A DNA stretch of 64,000 nucleotides from the NCBI RefSeq assembly GCF_007096885.1, contig NZ_VJNO01000004.1, positions 1-64,000 of the forward strand, in the 5' to 3' direction. The translations under genes were made by a program, and so were the position numbers. Origin of the DNA: Streptomyces sp. 130. GTDB taxonomy: Bacteria > Actinomycetota > Actinomycetes > Streptomycetales > Streptomycetaceae. The notes below the pieces were generated by a model, which made no database searches, was not told the DNA's origin, and saw nothing but the letters and a program-made list of their open reading frames with translations. Positions 37,218-45,436 of this stretch are shown here, in pieces. The number at the start of each line of letters is the position of its first letter. Positions within the stretch are counted from its first letter, which is position 1.

Positions 37218-37784
37218 ATGCGCACCGGCGTCCCCGGGCTGCCCACCCCGCACCCCCTCATCGACCAGCTCCCCGCCGTCTACCTGGAACAGGACTTCAT
37301 CCGCCGCTTCCTCACCGCGCTGGACGACGTCCTCGCCCCGGTCCTGCTCACCATCGACAACCTCCCCGCCCATCTGGACCCGCGCAGCGCCCCCGACGAC
37401 TTCCTGGCCTGGCTGGCGCAGTGGGTGGCGGCGGAGTCCCCCGAGGACGGGCCGGCCGAACGGCGCCGGGAGACGGTACGCGGTGCGGTGGCCCGGCACG
37501 CCCGGCGCGGAACGGCGGGCGGCCTCGCCGAGGCGGTACGCCTGGCGACCGGAGAGGACCCCGAGATCACGGAGAGCGGTGGCACCGCCTGGTCCACCGG
37601 AACCGGCACCACGCTTCCCGGCGCGCCGCGCCCCTGGGTGACCGTCCGGGTCCGGGAGGGGAGCGGCCGGCCCGTCGACCGGGCCCGGCTGGAAGAACTC
37701 ATCGGCACGGAGGTGCCGGCCCACGTGGGCTTCACGCTGGAAATCCTGCCCTCGGACGGGGGCGTGGGGGGAGCGACGCGGTGA
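37218..37784 (+). CDS. Phage tail protein I-like baseplate component (Pvc12 type)
   Basis: A 188-residue protein of the P2 tail protein I type: LIDQLPAVYLEQDFIRRFLTALDDVLAPVLLTIDNLPAHLDPRSAPDDFLAWLAQWV, then AEAVRLATGEDPEITESGG. It joins baseplate J in the wedge and in other eCIS also mediates fibre attachment. No fibre gene follows. ATG at 37218 follows GAGGGGAG; its stop overlaps the GTG of the next gene (GTGA). Confidence 0.9.
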   Translation: MRTGVPGLPTPHPLIDQLPAVYLEQDFIRRFLTALDDVLAPVLLTIDNLPAHLDPRSAPDDFLAWLAQWVAAESPEDGPAERRRETVRGAVARHARRGTAGGLAEAVRLATGEDPEITESGGTAWSTGTGTTLPGAPRPWVTVRVREGSGRPVDRARLEELIGTEVPAHVGFTLEILPSDGGVGGATR

Positions 37785-39058
37785 TCTGCGAGTCGTGCGG
37801 GACGAGGAACGAACCGGGGCGCGAATTCTGTGTGTCGTGCGAGGCGTTTCTGGCGTGGGAGGAGGACGACGAACCCACGCCCCCCGCGCCTCGTGCGCCC
37901 ACGCCCCCCGCGCCTCGTGCGCCCGCACCGGCCGCCCCGCCGGCGCCCGCCCCGCCACCGCCCGTCGCTCCCGAACCGGGACGGGCCGCCGGGCCGCCGG
38001 CCGCCGGGACTCCGGCCCCCGTGTCTCCGGCCGCCGGGACTCCGGACCCGGCCCGCCCGCCGGCCCCCGCCCCGCCGCACCCGCCCCACGCGGCGGACCG
38101 CCTCCCCGCCATCCCCCCGCAGCGCCCGCCGGCCTCCGCGTCACGCGCCCAGGACCCGGACCGCCCCGACCCGTCACCCCGTACGCCTCCCACCCCCGCA
38201 CAGCCCGCCCGCGCCGCCCCCCGGCGCCCCGGGGACCGGCCCGACACCCCTCCCGGCCCCGCGGCCTGGGGGCCCGACGCGTCCGGGCACGAACCATCGC
38301 CCGCCGCGCCGGCCAGGGCCACCGCGCCCGTGCGGTGCCCCGGCTGCGGCACCGAGAACGCACCCGACCGCACCTTGTGCGTCCGGTGCGCCCTGCTCCT
38401 CGACCCCGGCGCCCCGCCCGAGGCGCGCCCGCCCTGGTGGCGCCGCCTCTTTCGCCGGGGCCGGGCGCGGGGCCACGAGGCCGGGGCGCGCCCGCGACGC
38501 CGCCGACGGGGGCCGCGGCTCGGAATCCCCCTCGCGCTGCTCCTCGTCCTGGCCGGGGTGTGGTTCGCGCTGCCGCACCTGTCCGGGCTGCTCGGCCTCG
38601 CCAAGGAGGAGACCGGCGCGCCGGAGTCGATGCCGCCGTCCGCGTGCCACGCGTCGAGCGCGGCTTCCGGGCACGCGGCGGGCGCCGCCGTGGACGGCTT
38701 CAACAACCGTTACTGGGCGCCGAAGGCCACCGGCGGCGGAGCGGGCGAATTCCTCGAGTGCACATTCGACGCGCCGGTCCGGCTGCGGAAGCTGGTGGTG
38801 TTCTCCGGCACGTCGACACGTACGGACGAGTATCTGACGCAGGCCCGGCCGGCCGGGCTCGTCGCCGAACTGACCGCGCGGGACGGCAGCAGGAGCACGA
38901 AGACGATCCGGCTCGCCGACCAGGCGGGGCAGCAGACGTTCGACCTGCGGGGCTCCCAGACCGTCCGCGTCCGGCTCACGGTCGACTCCGCCTACGGCAC
39001 CGGAAAGGGCAGGCGGGTGGCGATCGCCGAGGTCGAGTTCTTCGGCCACCGCTCCTGA
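37781..39058 (+). CDS. Zinc-ribbon/transmembrane protein with C-terminal discoidin-like domain, end of eCIS operon
   Basis: A 425-residue protein. Two zinc-ribbon-like cysteine pairs are visible: ICESCGTRNEPGREFCVSC at residues 2-20 and VRCPGCGTENAPDRTLCVRC at about 183-205, separated by a very Pro/Ala-rich disordered linker. A strongly basic segment (RRGRARGHEAGARPRRRRRGP) precedes one transmembrane helix (LGIPLALLLVLAGVWFALPHL, ~247-267). The C-terminal ~150 residues are a beta domain of the NADase-type/discoidin (F5/8C-like) kind (GAAVDGFNNRYWAP, FLECTFDAPVRLRKLVVFSGT, VRVRLTVDSAYGTGKGRRVAIAEVEFFG). The basic flank places the zinc-ribbons in the cytoplasm. GTG overlaps the tail protein I stop. 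A membrane protein linking CIS to the membrane (CisA) has been reported for Streptomyces; orthology is untested. Confidence 0.82.
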   Translation: MICESCGTRNEPGREFCVSCEAFLAWEEDDEPTPPAPRAPTPPAPRAPAPAAPPAPAPPPPVAPEPGRAAGPPAAGTPAPVSPAAGTPDPARPPAPAPPHPPHAADRLPAIPPQRPPASASRAQDPDRPDPSPRTPPTPAQPARAAPRRPGDRPDTPPGPAAWGPDASGHEPSPAAPARATAPVRCPGCGTENAPDRTLCVRCALLLDPGAPPEARPPWWRRLFRRGRARGHEAGARPRRRRRGPRLGIPLALLLVLAGVWFALPHLSGLLGLAKEETGAPESMPPSACHASSAASGHAAGAAVDGFNNRYWAPKATGGGAGEFLECTFDAPVRLRKLVVFSGTSTRTDEYLTQARPAGLVAELTARDGSRSTKTIRLADQAGQQTFDLRGSQTVRVRLTVDSAYGTGKGRRVAIAEVEFFGHRS

Positions 39059-39121
39059 CCCCGGCCACACACCGTGCGCCCGGCTTGCGACGGAGGGAGG
39101 CGGACGGCAGGGTTCGGTGCT

Positions 39122-39574
39122 GTGCCCACACTCCTGATCGTGCATCACACGCCCTCGCCGAACTGCCAGGCCCTCTTCGAGGCCGTCGTCTCCGGCGCGA
39201 CGACGGACGAGATCGAGGGCGTATGCGTCGTACGGCGCGCCGCGCTCGCCGCGACGGCCTCCGACGTACTCGAAGCGGACGGGCTGCTCCTCGGCACCCC
39301 GGCGAACCTCGGATACATGTCCGGGGCGCTCAAGCACTTCTTCGACCAGATCTACTACCCGTGCCTCGACACCACGCGGGGCCGCCCCTTCGGCTACTAC
39401 GTGCACGGAGGCAACGACGTCACGGGCGCCGTGCGCGGCATCGAGACGATCACCACCGGCCTCGGCTGGCGCCGGGCGGCGGAGGCCGTGAAGGTGACGG
39501 GCGAGCCGGCCAGGGCGGACACCGAGGCCTGCTGGGAACTGGGAGCCACGCTGGCGGCCGGCCTGACCGAATAG
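39122..39574 (+). CDS. NADPH-dependent FMN reductase/flavodoxin-like protein
   Basis: A 150-residue flavodoxin-fold protein. The phosphate-binding loop is the VHHTPSPNCQALFEAV segment; the mid sequence ADGLLLGTPANLGYMSGALKHFFDQIYYPC is typical of flavodoxin/NAD(P)H-dependent oxidoreductases that hold FMN, and YYVHGGNDVTGAVRGIETI follows. GTG at 39122 was chosen because the fold begins there with VPTLLIVHHTPS. It is 63 nt after the eCIS operon and may be read through from it, but nothing ties it to the particle. Confidence 0.85.
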   Translation: MPTLLIVHHTPSPNCQALFEAVVSGATTDEIEGVCVVRRAALAATASDVLEADGLLLGTPANLGYMSGALKHFFDQIYYPCLDTTRGRPFGYYVHGGNDVTGAVRGIETITTGLGWRRAAEAVKVTGEPARADTEACWELGATLAAGLTE

Positions 39575-40080
39575 GGCTGCGCGTGCGCGAGTCCGCCGTG
39601 CCGCCGGCTCGCACGCAAGGGCGGGAACGCGCCGCCCGCGTACGTGCCGACCCGCGGCACCTGGCACCGGACCCGCCGCACCGGCACATGCGGGGGACCG
39701 CCTCGCGCGGACCGCTGCGCCCCGGCCTGACGATCGCGCTCGCGCGGTACGACTCCGAGGCGCGCCCCGGGACCGTCCGCGCGCCGGCCCCGTACACCCG
39801 GTGGCCGGGACACCGCCCGCCGGACGGACGCCGGCCGCTCCACCGCCGCCGCCACCGCCGAGGCCGGCGGCACCCTCACCGTGCGGGTCAACGCGCCGGA
39901 CACCCGCACCGGAGCCCGCACCGCGACGACGCACGCCGCCGCCGAAGCGCTCCGGACGAACCCGGTCCCGGTCCGGGTGCGCACCGGGCCGGGCGGTGCG
40001 GCACGCGCCGGGGGACGCCGACGGGAGCCGCCGATCCGCCCGGGCCGCGTCCCGCGAGCGACGGAGGACGCGCCCCCTAA
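39575..40080. other. Gene-free, GC-rich interval left of the IS element
   Basis: About 506 bases without a convincing gene. A stretch around 39870-39990 reads LTVRVNAPDTRTGARTATT in one frame with protein-like composition, but no start, ribosome site or recognisable domain goes with it; it may be a decayed remnant. The interval ends in the TAA target site of the IS insertion. Confidence 0.4.
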
Positions 40081-40965
40081 GAGCCGCTAACAGAAGTGTC
40101 TGATGGTGTGACGGTCAGCTTGATCGCTCGTTGATTGGTACGTGGGGAAGAGGGAGTCGCGGCCGTGGGTCGTGTCGGACGAACTGTGGTCGCTCGTCGA
40201 GCCGTTGTTGCCCGAGCCAGGGCCGAAGCTGGTAGCGGGGCGGCCGCGGGTGCCAGACCGGCAGGCGTTGTGCGGGATCTTGTTCGTGCTACATACCGGG
40301 ATTCAGTGGGAGTACCTGCCGCAGGAGCTGGGCTTTGGTTCGGGCATGACGTGCTGGCGTCGGCTGGCGGCCTGGAACGAGGCCGGTGACTGGGACCAGT
40401 TGCACCTGATCCTGCTGGCGAGGCTGCGGGCTGCGAAGCAGATCGACTGGTCGCGGGCGGTGATCGATTCCTCCCACGTCCGGGCTGCTCGGCGCGGCCC
40501 AAAAGCGGCCCCAGCCCGGTCGACCGCGCACGGCCGGGCAGCAAGCACCACGTCCTCGTTGACGGCCAGGGCATCCCGCTCGCGGTGTCGCTGACCGGCG
40601 GCAACCGCAATGACGTGACCCAACTGTTACCGCTCCTGGCGAAGATCCCCTCGGTTCCCGGGCTCGTCGGCAGGCCGCGCCGGCGGCCCGACGTCCTCCT
40701 CGGCGACCGCGGCTACGACCACGACAAGTACCGTCGGCTCGTCTGGGCGCAGGGCATCAAACCAGTCATCGCCCGACGCGGTGTCGCGCACGGATCCGGC
40801 CTCGGTGTTCACCGTTGGGTGGTCGAGCGCACCATCGCCTGGCTGCACGGCTTCCGACGTCTTCGCATCCGCTGGGAGCGGCGAGACGACATCCACGAAG
40901 CCTTCCTCGGCCTCGCCACCTGCCTCATCACACACCGGCACGTGAAACGCCTTTGTTAGGACCTC
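40081..40965 (+). mobile_element. IS5-family insertion sequence (IS427-like), 885 bp, apparently complete
   Basis: The element runs from GAGCCGCTAACAG to TGTTAGGACCTC. The ends form imperfect inverted repeats: left GAGCCGCTAACAGAAGTG, right (reverse complement) GAGGTCCTAACAAAGGCG. It is flanked by the direct repeat TAA at 40078-40080 and 40966-40968, the small target duplication expected for this group. It encodes one transposase across two frames. The right end lies exactly at the stop codon of the ABC-F gene. Confidence 0.85.
40142..40959 (+). CDS. IS5-family transposase, read by -1 programmed frameshift
   Basis: Two overlapping frames make one DDE transposase. The first (from GTG 40142: MGKRESRPWVVSDELWSLVEPLLP) carries the N-terminal DUF4096-type domain and the first Asp in VIDSSHVRA. 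At CCCAAAAG (40498-40505) a slip by -1 gives KSGPSPVDRARPGSKHHVL and continues to 40959. The second part has the second Asp in LLGDRGYD and the Glu in VVERTIAWLHGFRRLRIRWERR. All DDE residues are present, so the element is probably active if the slip works. The A-run followed by G is the usual slippery site of IS427-type elements. Confidence 0.85.
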
Positions 40966-42574
40966 TAAGCCCCCAGCCGCACTTCGCGCCCCCGCCAGCG
41001 ACGCCGCAGCCAGCGGTCGTGGCTGGCGACCACGACCGCGCCCGGCCCGGGCCCCAGCGCCTCCTCCAGCTCGTCGCACAGCGCGGGGGAGAGGTGGTTG
41101 GTCGGCTCGTCCAGCAGCAGCAGCTCCGGCGGGCGGGCCATCAGGAGGGCGAGCGCGAGCCTGCGCCGCTGGCCCGCCGACAGCTGCCGCACCTGCTTGT
41201 CCAGGTCGGCCTCGCGCAGCAGCCCGAGCGAGGCCAGCGGCACCAGCTCCGCCCGCTCGGCGCCGAGCACCCGCACGTAGGTGTCGCCCACGGTGCGGTC
41301 CGGCCGGGCGAACACGCTGTCCTGCGCGAGCACCCCCACGGTCAGGCCGGGCCGCCGCACCACCTCGCCGGCCGCCACCGGCCGGCCCGCGAGCACCGCG
41401 ATCAGCGTCGACTTCCCCGTACCGTTGCCGCCCGTCACCAGCAGGCGGTCGGACGCCTCGACGTCGAGCGCGTCCACGGCCAGCCGGCCGGGGAACCGCA
41501 CCCCGCGCAAGGAGACCAGCGTGCCCGGCTCCGACGGCTCGGCGCGCTCCGGATACCGGAACCGCAACGGGCTGGGCGGCTCGGCGACCTGACGGCGCTC
41601 CGCCTCGTCCAGGCGGCGGGTGGCGTTGCGCACCCGGCGCGCGATCTGGCTCTGCACCCGGCCCGCCCGCAGCCCGTACCCCATTTTCTCGCTGTCGCGG
41701 GGCCCCCGGTCGGGTGCCACCTGGCGCGCGGTCACCGCGGCCGACCGGCGCAGCTCCCCGATCTCCTCCTGCTCCTCGGCATACCGGCGCTCCCAGCGCG
41801 CCCGCTCCGCCCGCTTCTCGGCCAGGTACGCGCTGTACCCGCCGCCGTACCGCACGGGCCCGTCGACCGCCGGATCGAGGTCGATCAGGTCCGTGCAGAC
41901 GGCGTCCAGGAACGCCCGGTCGTGGCCGGCGATCACCACCGGCCCCGGCATCGTCCGCAGCTGCTCCTCCACGAACCCGGCGGCCTCGTCGTCCAGATGG
42001 TTCGTCGGCTCGTCGGCAGCAGGGCGGCCGGCCGGCGCACCAGCAGCGCGGCGAGCGCCAGCCGGCCGCGCTGCCCGCCCGAGAGCGAGCGGAGCGTCCG
42101 CCCGTGCGGCAGGGAGCCGAGCCCGAGCCCGGCGAGCACGACGGCCGCACGCCGGTCGGCGTCCCAGACCTCCCGCTCCTCGGCCTGTTCGAGTCGTGCG
42201 CCGTACGTCTCCAGGAGCTGAGCGTGCTCCGCGGAGTCCTCGGGCGTACGGGAGAGCAGACCGGACAGGCGGTCCAGCTCGGCGAGATCGGACCGCGCCG
42301 CGCGGAGCGCGTCGTCCAGGACACCGGCGACGGTGGTGTCCGCGTCGAAGGACATCTCCTGGTGCAGGAACCCCACATCGGCGGGCCGGACGACCTGGCC
42401 GGCGTCGGGCTCGTCCACCCCGGCGAGCAGCCGCAGGAGTGTCGACTTGCCGACACCGTTCTCACCGATGAGGCCGATGCGGTCGCCGGGCGACGCGGTG
42501 AGCGACACCCCGTCCAGGACACGCTTCGTGCCGAGGACGCGGACCAGGTCGTGGGCGAGGAGTGCGCGGCTCAT
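40965..42574 (-). pseudogene. ABC-F ATPase gene with a frameshift at the first Walker B
   Basis: A duplicated ATP-binding cassette protein of the ABC-F type (no membrane part). The first cassette has Walker A GENGVGKST and signature LSGGQRGRLALAALL; the second has GGNGTGKST, signature LSAGQRRRLALALL and Walker B LLLLDEPTNHLS. Between LLVRRPAALL and DEPTNHL the frame changes: around 42013-42020 the expected CTG repeat is shortened, so the first-cassette Walker B LLLLDEP is lost. The second frame reopens with EEQLRTMPGPVVIAGHDRAFLD. The gene is translationally coupled (ATGA) to the ABC-F gene upstream. The TAG stop at 40965-40967 straddles the IS junction. If the frameshift is real the product is non-functional; one sequencing error at a CTG repeat is the alternative. 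Confidence 0.78.
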
Positions 42575-44205
42575 GCCTCCGGCGCCCCCGTCTCGCGCAG
42601 CTCCCCGTCCGCCAGCCGCAACCACCGGCCCACGCCGATCCGTTCCAGGAACCGCTCGTCGTGGCTGACCACCACGAACGCGCCCCGGTAAGAAGCCAGC
42701 GCGCTCTCCAGCTGGCCGGCGCTCACCAGGTCCAGGTTGTTCGTCGGCTCGTCCAGGAGCAGCAGTTGCGGGGCCGGCTCCGCGCACAGCACACAGGCCA
42801 GCGTGGCCCGCAGCCGCTCGCCGCCCGACAGCACGCCGACCGGCAGATGGGCGCGGTCGCCGCGGAACAGGAAGCGCGCGAGCAGGTTCATCCGCTCGGC
42901 CTCCTCCCGGTGCGGGGCGTACACGGCGAAGTTCTCGGCCACCGTGCGCCCGAGGTCGAGGAGGTCGAGCCGTTGGGAGAGGTACGCGATGCGCCCGTCG
43001 GCCCGCCTGATCGACCCGCCGTCCGGGGTCAGGTCGCCGTTGACCAGCCGCAGCAGCGTGCTCTTGCCCGCGCCGTTGGGCCCGGTCAGGGCGATGCGCT
43101 CGGGGCCCCGGATCGTCAGGTCGACGCCCTCGCCCGAGAACTGCTCCCGGCCGCCGAGGCGCACCCGCAGCCGCTCGGCGAGGAGCACGGTGCGGCCGGC
43201 GGGGACATCGGTGTCCGGCAGGTCGAGGGTGATGCGCTGCTCGTCGCGTACCGCGCGCCCCGCCTCGTCCAGGCGGGCCTGCGCCTCGCCGACCCGTGCG
43301 GCGTGCGTCTGGCCCGACTTGCCGGCCGCCTCCTGGGCGCCCCGCTTCATGTTCCCGGCGAAGATGCGGGGCAGGCCCGCGTTCTTGAGGTTGCGGGCCG
43401 CGTTGCTCGCGCGCCGCTCGGCCCGCTCACGGGCCTGCTGCATCTCGCGCTTCTCCCGCTTCAGCTCCTGCTCCGCGTTGCGGACGTTCTTCTCGGCCAC
43501 CTCCTGCTCGGCCCGCACGGCTTCCTCGTACGCCGTGAAGTTGCCGCCGTACAGCCGCAGTTCCGACGTTCCGAGTTCGGCGATGCGGTCCATGCGGTCC
43601 AGGAGCGCGCGGTCGTGGCTGACGAGCAGCAGCGTGCCGTTCCACGACTCCAGCGTGTCGTAGAGGCGGTGCCGGGCGCCGAGGTCGAGGTTGTTCGTCG
43701 GCTCGTCGAGGAGCAGGACGTCCGGCCGCTTCAGAAGCTGGGCCGCGAGGCCGAGCGAGACGACCTGGCCGCCGCTGAGCGTGCCGATGCTGCGGTCGAG
43801 GGCGAGGCCGTCGAGGCCGAGCCGGTCGAGCTGGGCGCGGGTGCGCTCCTCGATGTCCCAGTCGTCGCCGATGACCGCGAAGTGCTTCTCGTCCACGTCA
43901 CCCGACTCCACGGCGTCCAGCGCGCGGATCACCGCGTCGACGCCCAGGACCTCGGAGACCGAGAGGTCAGCGGTGAGGGGAAGGCTCTGCGGGAGGTAGC
44001 CGAGCGTGCCGTCGACGGTGACGGAGCCGGCGGCCGGGCGCAGCTCGCCCGCCAGCAGTTTGAGCATTGTGCTCTTCCCGGAGCCGTTGGGGGCGACGAG
44101 ACCGGTACGGCCGCTGCCCACGCTGAAGGACAGGCCGGAGAAGACCGGGGTGTCGTCCGGCCAGGAGAAGGAGAGGTTCGAGCAGATGAGAGATGCGTCG
44201 GACAT
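42571..44205 (-). CDS. ABC-F family ATPase (ribosome-protection/translation-factor type)
   Basis: A 544-residue soluble protein with two ATP-binding cassettes. Cassette one: Walker A APNGSGKST, signature TLSGGQVVSL, Walker B VLLLDEPTNNLDL. Cassette two: TGPNGAGKST, VLSGGERLRATLA, LLLLDEPTNNLDL. Between them is a long charged helical linker (AEKNVRNAEQELKREKREMQQARERAERR), the P-site-tRNA-interaction region of ABC-F proteins. No transmembrane part exists. Members either protect ribosomes from antibiotics or act as translation factors; the leader ORF and hairpin upstream favour the first. GAGG lies before ATG 44205. The next gene (a damaged paralogue) overlaps it. Confidence 0.9.
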   Translation of the reverse strand: MSDASLICSNLSFSWPDDTPVFSGLSFSVGSGRTGLVAPNGSGKSTMLKLLAGELRPAAGSVTVDGTLGYLPQSLPLTADLSVSEVLGVDAVIRALDAVESGDVDEKHFAVIGDDWDIEERTRAQLDRLGLDGLALDRSIGTLSGGQVVSLGLAAQLLKRPDVLLLDEPTNNLDLGARHRLYDTLESWNGTLLLVSHDRALLDRMDRIAELGTSELRLYGGNFTAYEEAVRAEQEVAEKNVRNAEQELKREKREMQQARERAERRASNAARNLKNAGLPRIFAGNMKRGAQEAAGKSGQTHAARVGEAQARLDEAGRAVRDEQRITLDLPDTDVPAGRTVLLAERLRVRLGGREQFSGEGVDLTIRGPERIALTGPNGAGKSTLLRLVNGDLTPDGGSIRRADGRIAYLSQRLDLLDLGRTVAENFAVYAPHREEAERMNLLARFLFRGDRAHLPVGVLSGGERLRATLACVLCAEPAPQLLLLDEPTNNLDLVSAGQLESALASYRGAFVVVSHDERFLERIGVGRWLRLADGELRETGAPEA

Positions 44206-44324
44206 ACGGGGACCTCGCGTGTGAATCCGGGGACGGCGGACGCCACGGCCCCGGAGGAATGGCCAGAGGGAACAACGACATGGCCACTGCGGCTGCGCCC
44301 GGGGCGCCCGCTGCGGCTATGGGG

Positions 44325-44342
44325 CTCCGGGATCACCCGGAG
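44325..44342 (-). promoter_or_regulatory. Attenuator-like hairpin in the ABC-F leader
   Basis: On the minus strand CTCCGGG-tgat-CCCGGAG forms a perfect 7-bp stem with a 4-base loop. It overlaps the stop codon of the leader ORF (TGA in the loop), as expected for a ribosome-controlled attenuator. A ribosome held at the leader could block it and let transcription continue into the ABC-F gene. Confidence 0.6.
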
Positions 44343-44362
44343 ATGTCGTCGTCGCCTGCCAT
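44333..44362 (-). CDS. Nine-residue leader peptide upstream of the ABC-F gene
   Basis: The minus-strand ORF MAGDDDISG begins with ATG 44362, with GAGGAG seven nt upstream, and stops with TGA inside a hairpin loop. The ABC-F start is about 128 nt further down. A short, well-initiated ORF followed by a hairpin is the arrangement of ribosome-mediated attenuation known for several ABC-F and erm resistance genes. Translation itself is inferred from the ribosome site. Confidence 0.6.
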   Translation of the reverse strand: MAGDDDISG

Positions 44363-44397
44363 GTCTGGTCTCCTCGTACACGCTGAACGGCCCCATA

Positions 44398-44403
44398 ATT
44401 CTA
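44398..44403 (-). promoter_or_regulatory. Possible -10 element for the ABC-F operon
   Basis: TAGAAT on the minus strand, which fits the Streptomyces -10 pattern TANNNT. It would start transcription near 44390, about 28 nt before the leader ORF. No clear -35 was recognised. Confidence 0.4.
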
Positions 44404-44423
44404 GCAGGCGGCGGGGCGGGGGA

Positions 44424-44445
44424 CGTCGGGCGGCGCCACCCGACG
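44424..44445 (-). terminator. Hairpin between dioxygenase gene and ABC-F operon
   Basis: CGTCGGG and CCCGACG arms with an 8-base loop form a perfect 7-bp stem 40 nt after the TauD-type gene's stop codon. It likely separates that gene from the ABC-F operon on the same strand. Confidence 0.5.
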
Positions 44446-44485
44446 GCCCCCCGCCTCACTCCGCCTGCGGGGTGCTCCGGCCCCC

Positions 44486-45436
44486 TCAGACAGCCGCCGC
44501 CCCGGCGGTGGACGCGCCGGACGCGATCCCGAAGGACGGGTCCGGCACCGCCTCGGGACTGATCAGGGTGGAGGAGCGGCCGTCGACGCCGACCGGGACG
44601 TCACCGTCGATCGTGACGCGGCGGAGCTTGCGCTCGTGGGTGTCGGAGTCGTCCACGCCGTAGTGCTGGGTGGCGCGGTTGTCCCAGATCGCCACGTCGC
44701 CCACCTGCCAGTCCCAGCGCACGGTGTTCTCCGGGCGCTCGATGTGCGACTGGAACAGGTCGACCAGGGCCCGCGAGTCGCGCCCGGTCAGCCCGCTGAT
44801 CCGCTGCACGAAGTTGCCCAGCAGCAGGACGCGTTCACCGGTCTCGGGGTGCACCCGGACCACCGGGTGCTCGGTGAGGAACTTGGTCGACGTGAACACC
44901 TCGCGGTACTGCTCGAGCGCCTCCGGCAGGGCGTTGGGCCGCACCGCCGCGTAGTCGTAGTCGTTGGAGTGGACGGCCCGGAGCCCGTCCGCCAGGGTGC
45001 GCAGCTGCTCGGGCAGCTCCGCGTAGGCGGCGGCCGTGTTGGACCACAGGGTGTTGCCGCCGTACGGCGGGATCACCACGGCCCGGAGGATGGAGAAGGC
45101 CGGGTAGGCGGGGACGAAGGTGACGTCGGTGTGCCACTGGTTGGCCCGGCCGCCGTGGTCGGAGTCGATGCCGAGCGAGTACCGCCCGTCGGCGGACGGC
45201 ACCGTCGGATGGGCGACGGGCGTGCCGAGCAGCCGGCCGAACGCCTCGTGGCTGTCCTCGTCCAGGTGGTCCTGCTCCCGGAAGAAGACGACCTTGTGGG
45301 CGAGGAGCGCGGCCCGCACGGCGGCGACCGTCTCGGGGTCGAGGTCGCCGCCGAGCCGTACGCCCGAGATGACCGCGCCGATACGGCCGCCCAGCTGCTG
45401 GACGGTGACGGCGGGGACGGTGGTGGTGGAGGACAT
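44486..45436 (-). CDS. TauD/TfdA-type 2-oxoglutarate/Fe(II) dioxygenase (alkylsulfatase/taurine type)
   Basis: A 316-residue enzyme of the TauD/TfdA family. The iron-binding HxD pair is WHTDVTF, the distal His is in TQHYGVDD, and the 2-oxoglutarate-binding Arg follows in [11 protein letters not shown]. The start [37 protein letters not shown] is typical of the group. The family oxidises taurine, alkyl sulfates or aryloxyalkanoates; alkylsulfatases of this kind release sulfate from alkyl sulfate esters. ATG at 45436 follows GAAGGGAA; the longer frame is not family-like. It is divergent from a Cys leader peptide, an ABC importer and a sulfatase, so sulfur scavenging is the likely role. Confidence 0.87.
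   Translation of the reverse strand: MSSTTTVPAVTVQQLGGRIGAVISGVRLGGDLDPETVAAVRAALLAHKVVFFREQDHLDEDSHEAFGRLLGTPVAHPTVPSADGRYSLGIDSDHGGRANQWHTDVTFVPAYPAFSILRAVVIPPYGGNTLWSNTAAAYAELPEQLRTLADGLRAVHSNDYDYAAVRPNALPEALEQYREVFTSTKFLTEHPVVRVHPETGERVLLLGNFVQRISGLTGRDSRALVDLFQSHIERPENTVRWDWQVGDVAIWDNRATQHYGVDDSDTHERKLRRVTIDGDVPVGVDGRSSTLISPEAVPDPSFGIASGASTAGAAAV

Noticed and set aside
37795..40080. 761-codon plus-strand frame overlapping the zinc-ribbon gene
   Set aside because: Arg/Pro-rich shadow in another frame; the GTG 37781 frame has zinc ribbons, TM helix and an ordered beta domain.
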